Below are positions 37,887 to 51,146 of a DNA stretch of 64,000 bases, in pieces; positions within the stretch are counted from its first letter, which is position 1, and the number at the start of each line of letters is the position of its first letter. The notes beneath the pieces are model-generated. The model was given only the letters and a program-made list of their open reading frames with translations, was not told the DNA's origin and made no database searches. Origin of the DNA: Nomia melanderi (Eukaryota; Arthropoda; Insecta; Hymenoptera; Halictidae); assembly GCF_051020985.1 (NCBI RefSeq), contig NW_027475133.1:1550001-1614000 (forward strand), written 5' to 3'. Position numbers and translations under genes: made by a program.

Positions 37887-37965
37887 TACAGATAGCGCAA
37901 TAAACCAAAGTGCATTGTCTGTAGGAGGCCCTTGCGAATGATTCTGTGCCGCAGGAACGACCTCG

Positions 37966-38140
37966 GACCACGAGTGGCCGAGAAAATTACAGATATTCGG
38001 AATCCCTAACCCAAGGTCATGTAAAAATCCAGCAAATATCTGGTGATATCTCGGGTGGTATTAGAGATAGCGTAATAAACCTAAGTGCATTGTCTGTAGG
38101 AGGCCCTGGCGAATGAATCTGGTCAGCGGGAACGACCAAG
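37966..38140 (+). repeat. Type-B monomer, subtype B3
   Basis: B3 with CTCGGGTGGTATT, which weakens the second dyad. Confidence 0.9.
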
Positions 38141-38840
38141 GACCACCAGGGGCCGAGAAAACCACCGACTCACGGGGCCGGACACTCAGGGTCAGGGGAA
38201 AATCCAATATATATCTGGTGATATCTCGCGTGCTATTAGAGATAGCGCAATAAACCAAAGTGAATTATCTGCAGGAGGCCCTGGCGCGAGCATCTGTGCA
38301 GCGGGAACGACCTCGGACCACCAGGGGCCAAGAAAACCACCGTCTCATGGCGCCGGACACTCAGGGTCAGGGAAAAATCCAATATATATCTGGTGATATC
38401 TCGGGTGCTATTAGAGATAGCGCACTAAATCAAAGTGCATTGTCTGTAGGAGGCCCAGGCGCATGAATCTGGCCAGCGGGAACGACCTCGGACCACCAGG
38501 GGCCGAGAAAACCACAGTCTCATGGAGCCGGACACTCAGGGTCAGGGAAAAATCCAATATATATCTGGTGATATCTCGGGTGCTAGTAGAGATAGCGCAA
38601 TAAATCAAAGTGCATTGTCTGTAGGAGGCCCAGGCGAATGAATCTGTGCAGCGAGAACGACATCGGACCACCAGGGGCCGAGAAAACCACCGTCTCATGG
38701 ATCCGGACACTCAGGGTCAGGGGAAAATCCAATATATATCTGGTGATATCTCGGGTGCAATTACAGATAGCGCAAGAAACCAAAGTGCATTGTCTGTAGG
38801 AGGCCCTTGCGAATGAATCTGTGCCGCAGGAACGACCTCG

Positions 38841-39015
38841 GACCACCAGTGGCCGAGAAAATTACAGATATTCGGAATCCGTCACCCAAGATCATGTAAA
38901 AATCCAGCAAATATCTGGTGATATCTCGGGTGCTATTACAGATAGCGCAATAAATCAAAGTGCATTGTCGGTAGGAGGCCCTGGCGCATGAATCTGTGCA
39001 GCGGGAACGACCTCC
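38841..39015 (+). repeat. Type-B monomer, subtype B1 (GCAAATATC form)
   Basis: Partner of 30734 (8,107 bp away); its right part switches to a GCATTGTCGG haplotype. Confidence 0.9.
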
Positions 39016-42000
39016 GACCACCAGGGGCCGGGAAAACCACAGTCTCATGGGGCCGGACACTCAGGGTCAGGGGAAAATCCAATATATATCTGGTGATATC
39101 TCGGGTGCTATTAGAGATAGCGCAATAAACCAAAGTGAATTATCTGCAGGAGGCCCTGGCGCATGCATCTGTGCAGCGGGAACGACCTCGGACCACCAGG
39201 GGCCAAGAAAACCACCGTCTCATGGCGCCGGACACTCAGGGTCAGGGAAAAATCCAATATATATCTGGTGATATCTCGGGTGCTATTAGAGATAGCGCAA
39301 TAAATCAAAGTGCATTGTCTGTAGGAGGCCCAGGCGCATGAATCTGGCCAGCGGGAACGACCTCGGACCACCAGGGGCCGAGAAAACCACAGTCTCATGG
39401 GGCCGGACACTCAGGGTCAGGGGAAAATCCAATATATATTTGGTGATATCTCGGGTGCTATTACAGATAGCTTAATAAATCAAAGTGCATTGTCTGTAGG
39501 AGGCCCAGGCGAATGAATCTGTGCAGCGGGAACGACCTCGGAACACCAGGGGCCGAGAAAACCACCGTCTCATGGGGCCGGACACTCGGGGTCAGTGAAA
39601 TATCCAATATATATGTGTTGATATCTCGGGTGCTATTAGAGATAGCGCAATAAACCATAGTGAATTATCTGCAGGAGGCCCTGGCGCATGAATCTGTACA
39701 ACGGGAGCGACCTCGGATCACCAGGGGCCGAGAAAACCACAGTCTCATGGGGCCGGACACTCAGGGTCAGGGGAAAATCCAATATAGATCTGGTGATATC
39801 TCGGGTGCCATTACAGATAGCGCAATAAACCAAAGTGAATTATCTGCAGGAGGCCCTGGCGCATGAATCTGTGCAAGGGGAACGACCTCGGACCACCAGG
39901 GGCCGAGAAAACCACAGTCTCATGCGGCCGGACTGTCAGGGTCAGGGAAAAATACAATATATATCAGGTGATATCTCGGGTGCTATTAGAGATAGCGAAA
40001 TAGATCAAAGTGCATTGTCTGCAGGAGGCCCTGGCGCATAAATCTGTGCCGCGGGATCGACCTCGGACCACCAGGGGCCGAGAAAACCACCGACACATGG
40101 GGCCGGACACTCAGGGTCGAGGAAAAATTCAATATATATCTGGTGATATCTCGGGTGCTAATAGAGATAGCGCAATAAACCAAAGTGAATTATCTGCAGG
40201 AGGCCCTGGCGCATGAATCTGTGCAGCGGGAACGACCTCGGACCACCAGGGGCCGAGAAAACGACCGTCTCATGGGGCCGGTCACTCAGGGTCAGTGAAA
40301 AATCCAATATATATCTGCTGATATCTCGGGTGCTATTACAGATAGCGGAATAAATCAAAGTGCATTGTCTGTAGGAGGCCCTGGCGCATGAATCTGTGCA
40401 GCGGGAACGACCTCGGACCACCAGGGGCCGAGAAAGCCACCGTCTCATGGGGCCGGACACTCAGGGTCAGGGGAAAATCCAATATGTATATGGTTATATC
40501 TCGGGTGCTATTAGAGATAGCGCAATAAATCAAAGTGCATTGTCTGTAGGAGGCCCTGGCGCATGAATCTGTGCAGCGGGAACGACCTCGGAACACCAGG
40601 GACCGAGAAAACCACCGTCTCATGGGGCCGGACACTCAGGGTCAGTGAAAAATCCAATATATATGTGGTGATATCTCGGGTGCTATTACAGATAGCGCAA
40701 TAAATCAAAGTGCATTGTCTGTAGGAGACCCTGGCGCATGAACCTGTGCAGCGGGAACGACCTCGGACCACCAGGGGCCGAGAAAACGACCGTCTCATGG
40801 GGCCGGACGCTCAGGGTCAGTGAAAAATCCAATATATATCTGGTGATATCTCGGGTGCTATTAGAGATAGCGCAATAAACCAAAGTGAATTATCTGCAGG
40901 AGGCCCTGGCGCATGAATCTGTGCAACGGGAACGACCTCGGACCACCAGGGGCCGAGAAAACCACAGTCTCATGGGGCCGGACACTCAGGGTCTGGGGAA
41001 AATCCAATATAGATCTTGTGATATCTCGGGTGCTATTACAGATAGCGCAATCAACCAAAGTGTATTATCTGCAGGAGGCCCTGGCGCATGAATCTGTGCA
41101 GCGGGAACCACCTCGGACCACCAAGGGCCGAGAAAAGCACAGTCTCATGGGGCCGGACACTCAGGGTCAGGGGAAAATCCAACATATATCTGGTGATTAC
41201 TCGCGTGCTATTACAGATAGCGCAATAAATCAAAGTGAATTATCTGCAGTAGGCCCTGGCGCATGAATCTGTGCAGCGGGTACGACCTCGGACCACCAGG
41301 GGCCGAGAAAACTACCGTCTCATGGGTCCGGTCACTCAGGGTCAGTGAAAAATCCAATATATATCTGGTGATATCTCGGGTGCTATTACAGGTAGCGCAA
41401 TAAATCAAAGTGCATTGTCTGTAGGAGGCCCTGGCGCAAGAATCTGTGCAGCGGGAACGACCTCGGAACACCAGGGACCGAGAAAACCACCGTCTCATGG
41501 GGCCGGACACTCAGGGTCAGTGAAAAATCCAATATATATGTGGTGATATCTCGGGTGCTATTACAGATAGCGCAATAAATCAAAGTGCATTGTCTGTAAG
41601 AGACCCTGGCGCATGAACCTGTGCAGCGGGAACGTCCTCGGACCACCAGGGGCCGAGAAAACGACCGTCTCATGGGGCCGGACGCTCAGGGTCAGTGAAA
41701 AATCCAATATATATCTGGTGATATCTCGGGTGTTATTAGAGATAGCGCAATAAACCAAAGTGAATTATCTGCAGGGGGCCCTGGCGCATGAAACTGTGCA
41801 ACGGGAACGACCTCGGACCACCAGGGGCCGAGAAAACCACAGTCTCATGGGGCCGGACACTCAGGGTCTGGGGAAAATCCAATATAGATCTGGTGATATC
41901 TCGGGTGCTATTACAGATAGCGCAATAAACCAAAGTGAATTATCTGCAGTAGGCCCTGGCGCATGAATCTGTGCAGCGGGAACGACCTCGGACCACCAGG

Positions 42001-42865
42001 GGCCGAGAAAACTACCGTCTCATGGGGCCGGTCACTCAGGGTCAGTGAAAAATGCAATATATATCTGCTGATATCTCGGGTGCTGTTAGAGATAGCGCAA
42101 TAAACCAAAGTGAATTATCTGCAGGAGGCCCTGGCGCATGAATCTGTGCAGCGGGAACGACCTCGGACCACCAGGGGCCGAGAAAACGACCGTCTCATGG
42201 GGCCGGACACTCAGGGTCATGGAAAAATCCAATATATATCTGGTGATATCTCGGGTGCTATTACAGATATCGCAATAAACCAAAGTGCACTGTCTGTAGG
42301 AGGCCCTGGCGCATGAATCTGGGCAGCGGGAACGACCTCGGACCACCAGGGGCCGAGAAAACCACCGTCTCATGGGTCCGGACACTCAGGGTCAGGGGAA
42401 AATCCAATATATATCTGGTGATATCTCGGGTGATATTAGAGATAGCGCAATAAACCAAAGTGAATTATCTGAAGGAGGCCCTGGCGCATGCATCTGTGCA
42501 GCGGGAACGACCTCGGACCACCAGGGGCCAAGAAAACCACCGTCTCATGGCGCCGGACACTCAGGGTCAGGGAAATATCCAATATATATCTGGTGATATC
42601 TCGGGTGCTATTTGAGATAGCGCAATAAATCAAAGTGCATTGTCTGTAGGAGGCCCAGGCGCATGAATCTGGCCAGCGGGAACGACCTCGGACCACCATG
42701 GGCCGAGAAAACCACAGTCTCATGGGGCCGGACACTCAGGGTCAGGAGAAAATCCAATATATATCTGGTGATATCTCGGGTGCTATTACAGATAGCGCAA
42801 TAAACCAAAGTGCATTGTCTGTAGGAGGCCCTTGCGAATGATTCTGTGCCGCAGGAACGACCTCG

Positions 42866-43040
42866 GACCACGAGTGGCCGAGAAAATTACAGATATGCGG
42901 AATCCCTAACCCAAGGTCATGTAAAAATCCAGCAAATATCTGGTGATATCTCGGGTGCTATTAGAGATAGCGTAATAAACCAAAGTGCATTGTCTGTAGG
43001 AGGCCCTGGCGAATGAATCTGGTCAGCGGGAACGACCTAG
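42866..43040 (+). repeat. Type-B monomer, subtype B3
   Basis: B3 with AGATATGCGG, a private change. Confidence 0.9.
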
Positions 43041-43740
43041 GACCACCAGGGGCCGAGAAAACCACCGACTCACGGGGCCGGACACTCAGGGTCAGGGGAA
43101 AATCCAATATATATCTGGTGATATCTCGCGTGCTATTAGAGATAGCGCAATAAACCAAAGTGAATTATCTGCAGGAGGCCCTGGCGCGAGCATCTGTGCA
43201 GCGGGAACGACCTCGGACCACCAGGGGCCAAGAAAACCACCGTCTCATGGCGCCGGACACTCAGGGTCAGGGAAAAATCCAATATATATCTGGTGATATC
43301 TCGGGTGCTATTAGAGATAGCGCACTAAATCAAAGTGCATTGTCTGTAGGAGGCCCAGGCGCATGAATCTGGCCAGCGGGAACGACCTCGGACCACCAGG
43401 GGCCGAGAAAACCACAGTCTCATGGAGCCGGACACTCAGGGTCAGGGAAAAATCCAATATATATCTGGTGATATCTCGGGTGCTATTACAGATAGCGCAA
43501 TAAATCAAAGTGCATTGTCTGTAGGAGGCCCAGGCGAATGAATCTGTGCAGCGGGAACGACCTCGGACCACCAGGGGCCGAGAAAACCACCGTCTCATGG
43601 ATCCGGACACTCAGGGTCAGGGGAAAATCCAATATATATCTGGTGATATCTCGGGTGCAATTACAGATAGCGCAAGAAACCACAGTGCATTGTCTGTAGG
43701 AGGCCCTTGCGAATGAATCTGTGCCGCAGGAACGACCTCG

Positions 43741-43915
43741 GACCACCAGTGGCCGAGAAAATTACAGATATTCGGAATCCGTCACCCAAGATCATGTAAA
43801 AATCCAGCAAATATCTGGTGATATCTCGGGTGCTATTAGAGATAGCGCAATAAATCAAAGTGCATTGTCTGTAGGAGGCCCAGGCGAATAAATCTGGCCA
43901 GCTGGAACGACCTCG
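43741..43915 (+). repeat. Type-B monomer, subtype B1 (GCAAATATC form)
   Basis: Partner of 30734 at the 13,007-bp offset, with AAGATCATG. Confidence 0.9.
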
Positions 43916-44426
43916 GACCACCAGGGGCCGAGAAAACCACAGTCTCATGGAGCCGCACACTCAGGGTCAGGGTAAAATCCAATATTTATCTGGTGATATC
44001 TCGGGTGCTATTACAGATAGCCCAATAAATCAAAGTGCATTGTCGGTAGGAGGCCCTGGCGCATGAATCTGTGCAGCGGGAACGACCTCAGACCACCAGG
44101 GGCCGGGAAAACCACAGTCTCATGGGGCCGGACACTCAGGGTCAGGGGAAAATCCAATATATATCTGGTGATATCTCGGGTGCTATTAGAGATAGCGCAA
44201 TAAACCAAAGTGAATTATCTGCAGGAGGCCCTGGCGCATGCATCTGTGCAGCGGGAACGACCTCTGACCACCAGGCGCCAAGATAACCACCGTCTCATGG
44301 CGCCGGACACTCAGGGTCAGGGAAAAATCCAATATATATCTGGTGATATCTCGGGTGCTATTAGAGATAGCGCAATAAATCAAAGTGCATTGTCTGTAGG
44401 AGGCCCAGGCGCATGAATCTGGCCAG

Positions 44427-45126
44427 CGGGAACGACCTCGGACCACCAGGGGCCGAGAAAACCACAGTCTCATGGGGCCGGACACTCAGGGTCAGGGGAA
44501 AATCCAATATATATTTGGTGATATCTCGGGTGCTATTACAGATAGCTTAATAAATCAAAGTGCATTGTCTGTAGGAGGCCCAGGCGAATGAATCTGTGCA
44601 GCGGTAACGACCTCGGACCACCAGGGGCCGAGAAAATTATAGATATTCGGAATCCGTCACCCAAGGTCATGTAAAAATCCAGCATATATCTGGTGATATC
44701 TCGGGTGCTATTACAGATAGCGCAATAAATCAAAGTGCATTGTCTATAGGAGGCCCTGGCGCATGAATCTGTGCAGCGGGAACGACCTCGGAACACCAGG
44801 GACCGAGAAAACCACCGTCTCATGGGGCCGGACACTCGGGGTCAGTGAAATATCCAATATATATGTGTTGATATCTCGGGTGCTATTAGAGATAGCGCAA
44901 TAAACCATAGTGAATTATCTGCAGGAGGCCCTGGCGCATGAATCTGTACAACGGGAGCGACCTCGGACCACCAGGGGCCGAGAAAACCACAGTCTCATGG
45001 GGCCGGACACTCAGGGTCAGGGTAATATCCAATATATATCTGGTGATATCTCGGGTGCTATTACAGATAGCACAATAAATCAAAGTGCATTGTCTGTAGG
45101 AGGCCCTGGCGCATGAATCTGTGCAG
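44427..45126 (+). repeat. 4-monomer HOR (700 bp), copy 1
   Basis: It consists of a TTTGGTG and GATAGCTTAATAAATC monomer, a B1 monomer, a GGAACACCAGGGACCG monomer and a GTACAACGGGAGCG monomer. It repeats directly after itself and again at about 49500-50199. Confidence 0.85.
44616..44790 (+). repeat. Type-B monomer, subtype B1
   Basis: TTATAGATATTCGG form, second monomer of the 700-bp HOR. Confidence 0.9.
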
Positions 45127-45826
45127 CGGGAACCACCTCGGACCACCAGGGGCCGAGAAAACCACAGTCTCATGGGGCCGGACACTCAGGGTCAGGGGAA
45201 AATCCAATATATATTTGGTGATATCTCGGGTGCTATTACAGATAGCTTAATAAATCAAAGTGCATTGTCTGTAGGAGGCCCAGGCGAATGAATCTGTGCA
45301 GCGGTAACGACCTCGGACCACCAGGGGCCGAGAAAATTATAGATATTCGGAATCCGTCACCCAAGGTCATGTAAAAATCCAGCATATATCTGGTGATATC
45401 TCGGGTGCTATTACAGATAGCGCAATAAATCAAAGTGCATTGTCTATAGGAGGCCCTGGCGCATGAATCTGTGCAGCGGGAACGACCTCGGAACACCAGG
45501 GACCGAGAAAACCACCGTCTCATGGGGCCGGACACTCGGGGTCAGTGAAATATCCAATATATATGTGTTGATATCTCGGGTGCTATTAGAGATAGCGCAA
45601 TAAACCATAGTGAATTATCTGCAGGAGGCCCTGGCGCATGAATCTGTACAACGGGAGCGACGTCGGACCACCAGGGGCCGAGAAAACCACAGTCTCATGG
45701 GGCCGGACACTCAGGGTCAGGGTAATATCCAATATATATCTGGTGATATCTCGGGTGCTATTACAGATAGCGCAATAAATCAAAGTGCATTGTCTGTAGG
45801 AGGCCCTGGCGCATGAATCTGTGCAG
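45127..45826 (+). repeat. 4-monomer HOR (700 bp), copy 2
   Basis: Direct repeat of the preceding unit. It differs by CGACGTCGG near 45661 and CGCAATAAATC near 45771; the copy at 49.5-50.2 kb shares the CGACGTCGG change, so that one derives from copy 2. Confidence 0.85.
45316..45490 (+). repeat. Type-B monomer, subtype B1
   Basis: Second monomer of 700-bp HOR copy 2. Confidence 0.9.
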
Positions 45827-46365
45827 CGGGAACGACCTCGGACCACCAGGGGCCGAAAAAACCACTGTCTCATGGGGCCGGACACTCAGGGTCAGGGTAA
45901 AATCCAATATATATCTGGTGATATCTCGGGTGCTATTACAGGTAGCGCAATAAATCAAAGTGCATTGTCTGTAGGAGGCCCTGGCGCAAGAATCTGTGCA
46001 GCGGGAACGACCTCGGAACACCAGGGACCGAGAAAACCACCGTCTCATGGGGCCGGACACTCAGGGTCAGTGAAAAATCCAATATATATGTGGTGATATC
46101 TCGGGTGCTATTACAGATAGCGCAATAAATCAAAGTGCATTGTCTGTAAGAGACCCTGGCGCATGAACCTGTGCAGCGGGAACGTCCTCGGACCACCAGG
46201 GGCCGAGAAAACGACCGTCTCATGGGGCCGGACGCTCAGGGTCAGTGAAAAATCCAATATATATCTGGTGATATCTCGGGTGTTATTAGAGATAGCGCAA
46301 TAAACCAAAGTGAATTATCTGCAGGGGGCCCTGGCGCATGAATCTGTGCAACGGAAACGACCTCG

Positions 46366-46538
46366 GACCACCAGGGGCCGAGAAAACCACAGTCTCATGG
46401 GGCCGGACACTCAGGGTCTGGGGAAAACAATATAGATCTGGTGATATCTCGGGTGCTATTACAGATAGCGCAATAAACCAAAGTGAATTATCTGCAGGAG
46501 GCCCAGGCGCATGAATCTGTGCAACGGGAACGACCTCG
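46366..46538 (+). repeat. 173-bp monomer (2-bp deletion)
   Basis: GGGGAAAACAATATAG lacks TC. Shared with 51964-52136. Confidence 0.85.
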
Positions 46539-49499
46539 GACCACCAGGGGCCGAGAAAACCACAGTCTCATGGGGCCGGACACTCAGGGTCAGGGGAAAA
46601 TCCAATATAGGTCTGGTGATATCTCGGGTGCTATTACAGATAGCGCAATAAATCAAAGTGCATTACCTGTAGGAGGCCCTGGCGCATGAATCTGTGCAGC
46701 GGGAACGTCCTCGGACCTCCAGGGGCCGAGACAACGACTGTCTCATGGGGCCGGACACTCAGGGTCAGGGTAATATCCAATATATATCTGGTGATATCTC
46801 GGGTGCTATTACAGATAGCGCAATAAACCAAAGTGAATTATCTGCAGGAGGCCCTGGCGCATGAATCTGTGCAGCGGGAACGACCTCGGACCACCAGGGG
46901 CCGAGAAAACGACCGTCTCATGGGGCCGGACACTCAGGGTCAGGGGAAAATCCAATATATATCTGGTGATATCTCGGCTGCTATTACAGATAGCGCAATA
47001 AATCAAAGTGCATTGTCTGTAGGAGGCCCTGGCGCATGAATCTGTGCAGCGGGAACGACCTCGGACCACCAGGGGCCGAGAAAACGACCGTCTCATGGGG
47101 CCGGACACTCAGGGTCAGTGAAAAATCCAATATATATCTGCTGATATCTCGGGTGCTATTACAGATAGCGCAATAAATCAAAGTGCATTGTCTGTAGGAG
47201 GCCCTGGCGCATGAATCTGTGCAGCGGGAACCACCTCGGACCACCAAGGGCCGAGAAAACCACAGTCTCATGGGGCCGGACACTCAGGGTCAGGGTAAAA
47301 TCCAATATATTTCTGGTGATATCTCGGGTGCTATTACAGATAGCGCAATAAACCAAAGTGAATTATCTGCAGGAGGCCCTGGCGCATGAATCTGTGCAGC
47401 GGGAACGACCTCGGACCACCAGGGGCCGAGAAAACGACCGTCTCATGGGGCCGGACACTCAGGGTCAGTGAAAAATCCAATATATATCTGCTGATATCTC
47501 GGGTGCTATTACAGATAGCGCAATAAATCAAAGTGCATTGTCTGTAGGAGGCCCTGGCGCATGAATCTGTGCAGCGGGAACCACCTCGGACCACCAAGGG
47601 CCGAGAAAACCACAGTCTCATGGGGCCGGACACTCAGGGTCAGGGGAAAATCCAATATATATCTGGTGATATCTCGGGTGCTATAAGAGATAGCGCAATA
47701 AACCAAAGTGAATTATCTGCAGGAGGCCCTGGCGTATGAATCCGTGCAGCGGGAACGACCTCGGACCACCAGGGGCCGAGAAAACCACAGTCTCATGGGG
47801 CCGGACACTCAGGGTCAGGGGAAAATCCAATATATATCTGGTGATATCTCGGGTGCTATTAGAGATAGCGCAATAAATCAATGTGCATTGTCTGTAGGAG
47901 GCCCTGGCGCATGAATCTGTGCAGCGGGAACGACCTCGGAACACCAGGGACCGAGAAAACCGCCGTCTCATGGGGCCGGACACTCAGGGTCAGTGAGAAA
48001 TCCAATATATATGTGGTGATATCTCGGGTGCTATTACAGAGAGCGCAATAAATCAATGTGCATTGTCTGTAGGAGACCCTGGCGCATGAACCTGTGCAGC
48101 GGGAACGACCTCGGACCACCAGGGGCCGAGAAAACCACAGTCTCATGGGGCCGGACACTCAGGGTCAGGGGAAAATCCAATATATATGTGGTGATATCTC
48201 GGGTGCTATTACAGATAGCGCAATAAATCAAAGTGCATTGTCTGTAGGAGGCCCTGGCGCATGAATCTGTGCAGCGGGAACGACCTCGGACCACCAGGGG
48301 CCGAGAAAACGACCGTCTCATGGGGCCGGACGCTCAGGGTCAGTGAAAAATCCAATATATATCTGGTGATATCTCGGCTGCTATTACAGATAGCGCAATA
48401 AATCAAAGTGCATTGTCTGTAGGAGGCCCTGGCGCATGAATCTGTGCAGCGGGAACGACCTCGGACCTCCAGGGGCCGAGAAAACCACAGTCTCATGGGG
48501 CCGGACACTCAGGGTCAGGGGAAAATCCAATATATATCTGGTGATATCTCGGGTGCTATAAGAGATAGCGCAATAAACCAAAGTGAATTATCTGCAGGGG
48601 GCCCTGGCGCATGAATCTGTGCAACGGGAACGACCTCGGACCACCAGGGGCCGAGAAAACCACAGTCTCATGGGGCCGGACACTCAGGGTCTGGGGAAAA
48701 TCCAATATAGATCTGGTGATATCTCGGGTGCTATTACAGATAGCGCAATAAACCAAAGTGAATTATCTGCAGGAGGCCCAGGCGCATGAATCTGTGCAAC
48801 GGGAACGACCTCGGACCACCAGGGGCCGAGAAAACCACAGTCTCATGGGGCCGGACACTCAGGGTCAGGGGAAAATCCAATATAGGTCTGGTGATATCTC
48901 GGGTGCTATTACAGATAGCGCAATAAATCAAAGTGCATTACCTGTAGGAGGCCCTGGCGCATGAATCTGTGCAGCGGGAACGTCCTCGGACCTCCAGGGG
49001 CCGAGACAACGACTGTCTCATGGGGCCGGACACTCAGGGTCAGGGTAATATCCAATATATATCTGGTGATATCTCGGGTGCTATTACAGATAGCGCAATA
49101 AATCAAAGTGCATCGTCTGTAGGAGGCCCTGGCGCATGAATCTGTGCAACGGGAACGACCTCGGACCACCAGGGGCCGAGAAAAGCACAGTCTCATGGGG
49201 CCGGACACTCAGGGTCAGGGTAAAATCCAATATATTTCTGGTGATATCTCGGGTGCTATTACAGATAGCGCAATAAACCAAAGTGAATTATCTGCAGGAG
49301 GCCCTGGCGCATGAATCTGTGCAGCGGGAACGACCTCGGACCACCAGGGGCCGAGAAAACGACCGTCTCATGGGGCCGGACACTCAGGGTCAGTGAAAAA
49401 TCCAATATATATCTGCTGATATCTCGGGTGCTATTACAGATAGCGCAATAAATCAAAGTGCATTGTCTGTAGGAGGCCCTGGCGCATGAATCTGTGCAG

Positions 49500-50199
49500 C
49501 GGGAACCACCTCGGACCACCAGGGGCCGAGAAAACCACAGTCTCATGGGGCCGGACACTCAGGGTCAGGGGAAAATCCAATATATATTTGGTGATATCTC
49601 GGGTGCTATTACAGATAGCTTAATAAATCAAAGTGCATTGTCTGTAGGAGGCCCAGGCGAATGAATCTGTGCAGCGGTAACGACCTCGGACCACCAGGGG
49701 CCGAGAAAATTATAGATATTCGGAATCCGTCACCCAAGGTCATGTAAAAATCCAGCATATATCTGGTGATATCTCGGGTGCTATTACAGATAGCGCAATA
49801 AATCAAAGTGCATTGTCTATAGGAGGCCCTGGCGCATGAATCTGTGCAGCGGGAACGACCTCGGAACACCAGGGACCGAGAAAACCACCGTCTCATGGGG
49901 CCGGACACTCGGGGTCAGTGAAATATCCAATATATATGTGTTGATATCTCGGGTGCTATTAGAGATAGCGCAATAAACCATAGTGAATTATCTGCAGGAG
50001 GCCCTGGCGCATGAATCTGTACAACGGGAGCGACGTCGGACCACCAGGGGCCGAGAAAACCACAGTCTCATGGGGCCGGACACTCAGGGTCAGGGTAATA
50101 TCCAATATATATCTGGTGATATCTCGGGTGCTATTACAGATAGCGCAATAAATCAAAGTGCATTGTCTGTAGGAGGCCCTGGCGCATGAATCTGTGCAG
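49500..50199 (+). repeat. 4-monomer HOR (700 bp), copy 3
   Basis: This lies 4,373 bp from copy 2 (25 monomers minus the 2-bp deletion at 46366-46538). Confidence 0.82.
49689..49863 (+). repeat. Type-B monomer, subtype B1
   Basis: Second monomer of 700-bp HOR copy 3, and the last type-B monomer in the window. Confidence 0.9.
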
Positions 50200-50271
50200 C
50201 GGGAACCACCTCGGACCACCAAGGGCCGAGAAAAGCACAGTCTCATGGGGCCGGACACTCAGGGTCAGGGG

Positions 50272-51146
50272 AAAATCCAACATATATCTGGTGATAACTC
50301 GGGTGCTATTACAGATAGCGCAATAAATCAAAGTGAATTATCTGCAGTAGGCCCTGGCGCATGAATCTGTGCAGCGGGAACGACCCCGGACCACCAGGGG
50401 CCGAGAAAACTACCGTCTCATGGGGCCGGTCACTCAGGGTCAGTGAAAAATCCAATATATATCTGCTGATATCTCGGGTGCTATTACAGATAGCGCAATA
50501 AATCAAAGTGCATTGTCTGTAGGAGGCCCTGGCGCATGAATCTGTGCAGCGGGAACGACCTCGGACCACCAGGGGCCGAAAAAACCACTGTCTCATGGGG
50601 CCGGACACTCAGGGTCAGGGTAAAATCCAATATATATCTGGTGATATCTCGGGTGCTATTACAGGTAGCGCAATAAATCAAAGTGCATTGTCTGTAGGAG
50701 GCCCTGGCGCAAGAATCTGTGCAGCGGGAACGACCTCGGAACACCAGGGACCGAGAAAACCACCGTCTCATGGGGCCGGACACTCAGGGTCAGTGAAAAA
50801 TCCAATATATATGTGGTGATATCTCGGGTGCTATTACAGATAGCGCAATAAATCAAAGTGCATTGTCTGTAAGAGACCCTGGCGCATGAACCTGTGCAGC
50901 GGGAACGTCCTCGGACCACCAGGGGCCGAGAAAACGACCGTCTCATGGGGCCGGACGCTCAGGGTCAGTGAAAAATCCAATATATATCTGGTGATATCTC
51001 GGGTGTTATTAGAGATAGCGCAATAAACCAAAGTGAATTATCTGCAGGGGGCCCTGGCGCATGAATCTGTGCAACGGGAACGACCTCGGACCACCAGGGG
51101 CCGAGAAAACCACAGTCTCATGGGGCCGGACACTCAGGGTCTGGGG
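50272..51146 (+). repeat. 5-monomer HOR (875 bp), copy 1
   Basis: It starts at CAACATATATCTGGTGATAAC, includes a CGACCCCGG monomer, and ends before the next CAACATATAT. Comparison with the next 875 bp showed no difference. Confidence 0.85.

Larger units (their letters stand above)
36540..44000 (+). repeat. Region 5: third 57-bp-marked HOR copy and derivatives
   Basis: The region begins with the marked HOR and continues with pieces shared with region 3: 37880-38930 matches 29773-30823 (offset 8,107), 42261-42960 matches 28029-28728 (offset 14,232), and 42960-43900 matches 29953-30893 (offset 13,007). Between them, 39-42 kb holds type-A monomers with GGGAATAAATC, ATATGTGG and GACGCTCAGG variants that lead into region 6. 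No gene is present. Confidence 0.88.
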
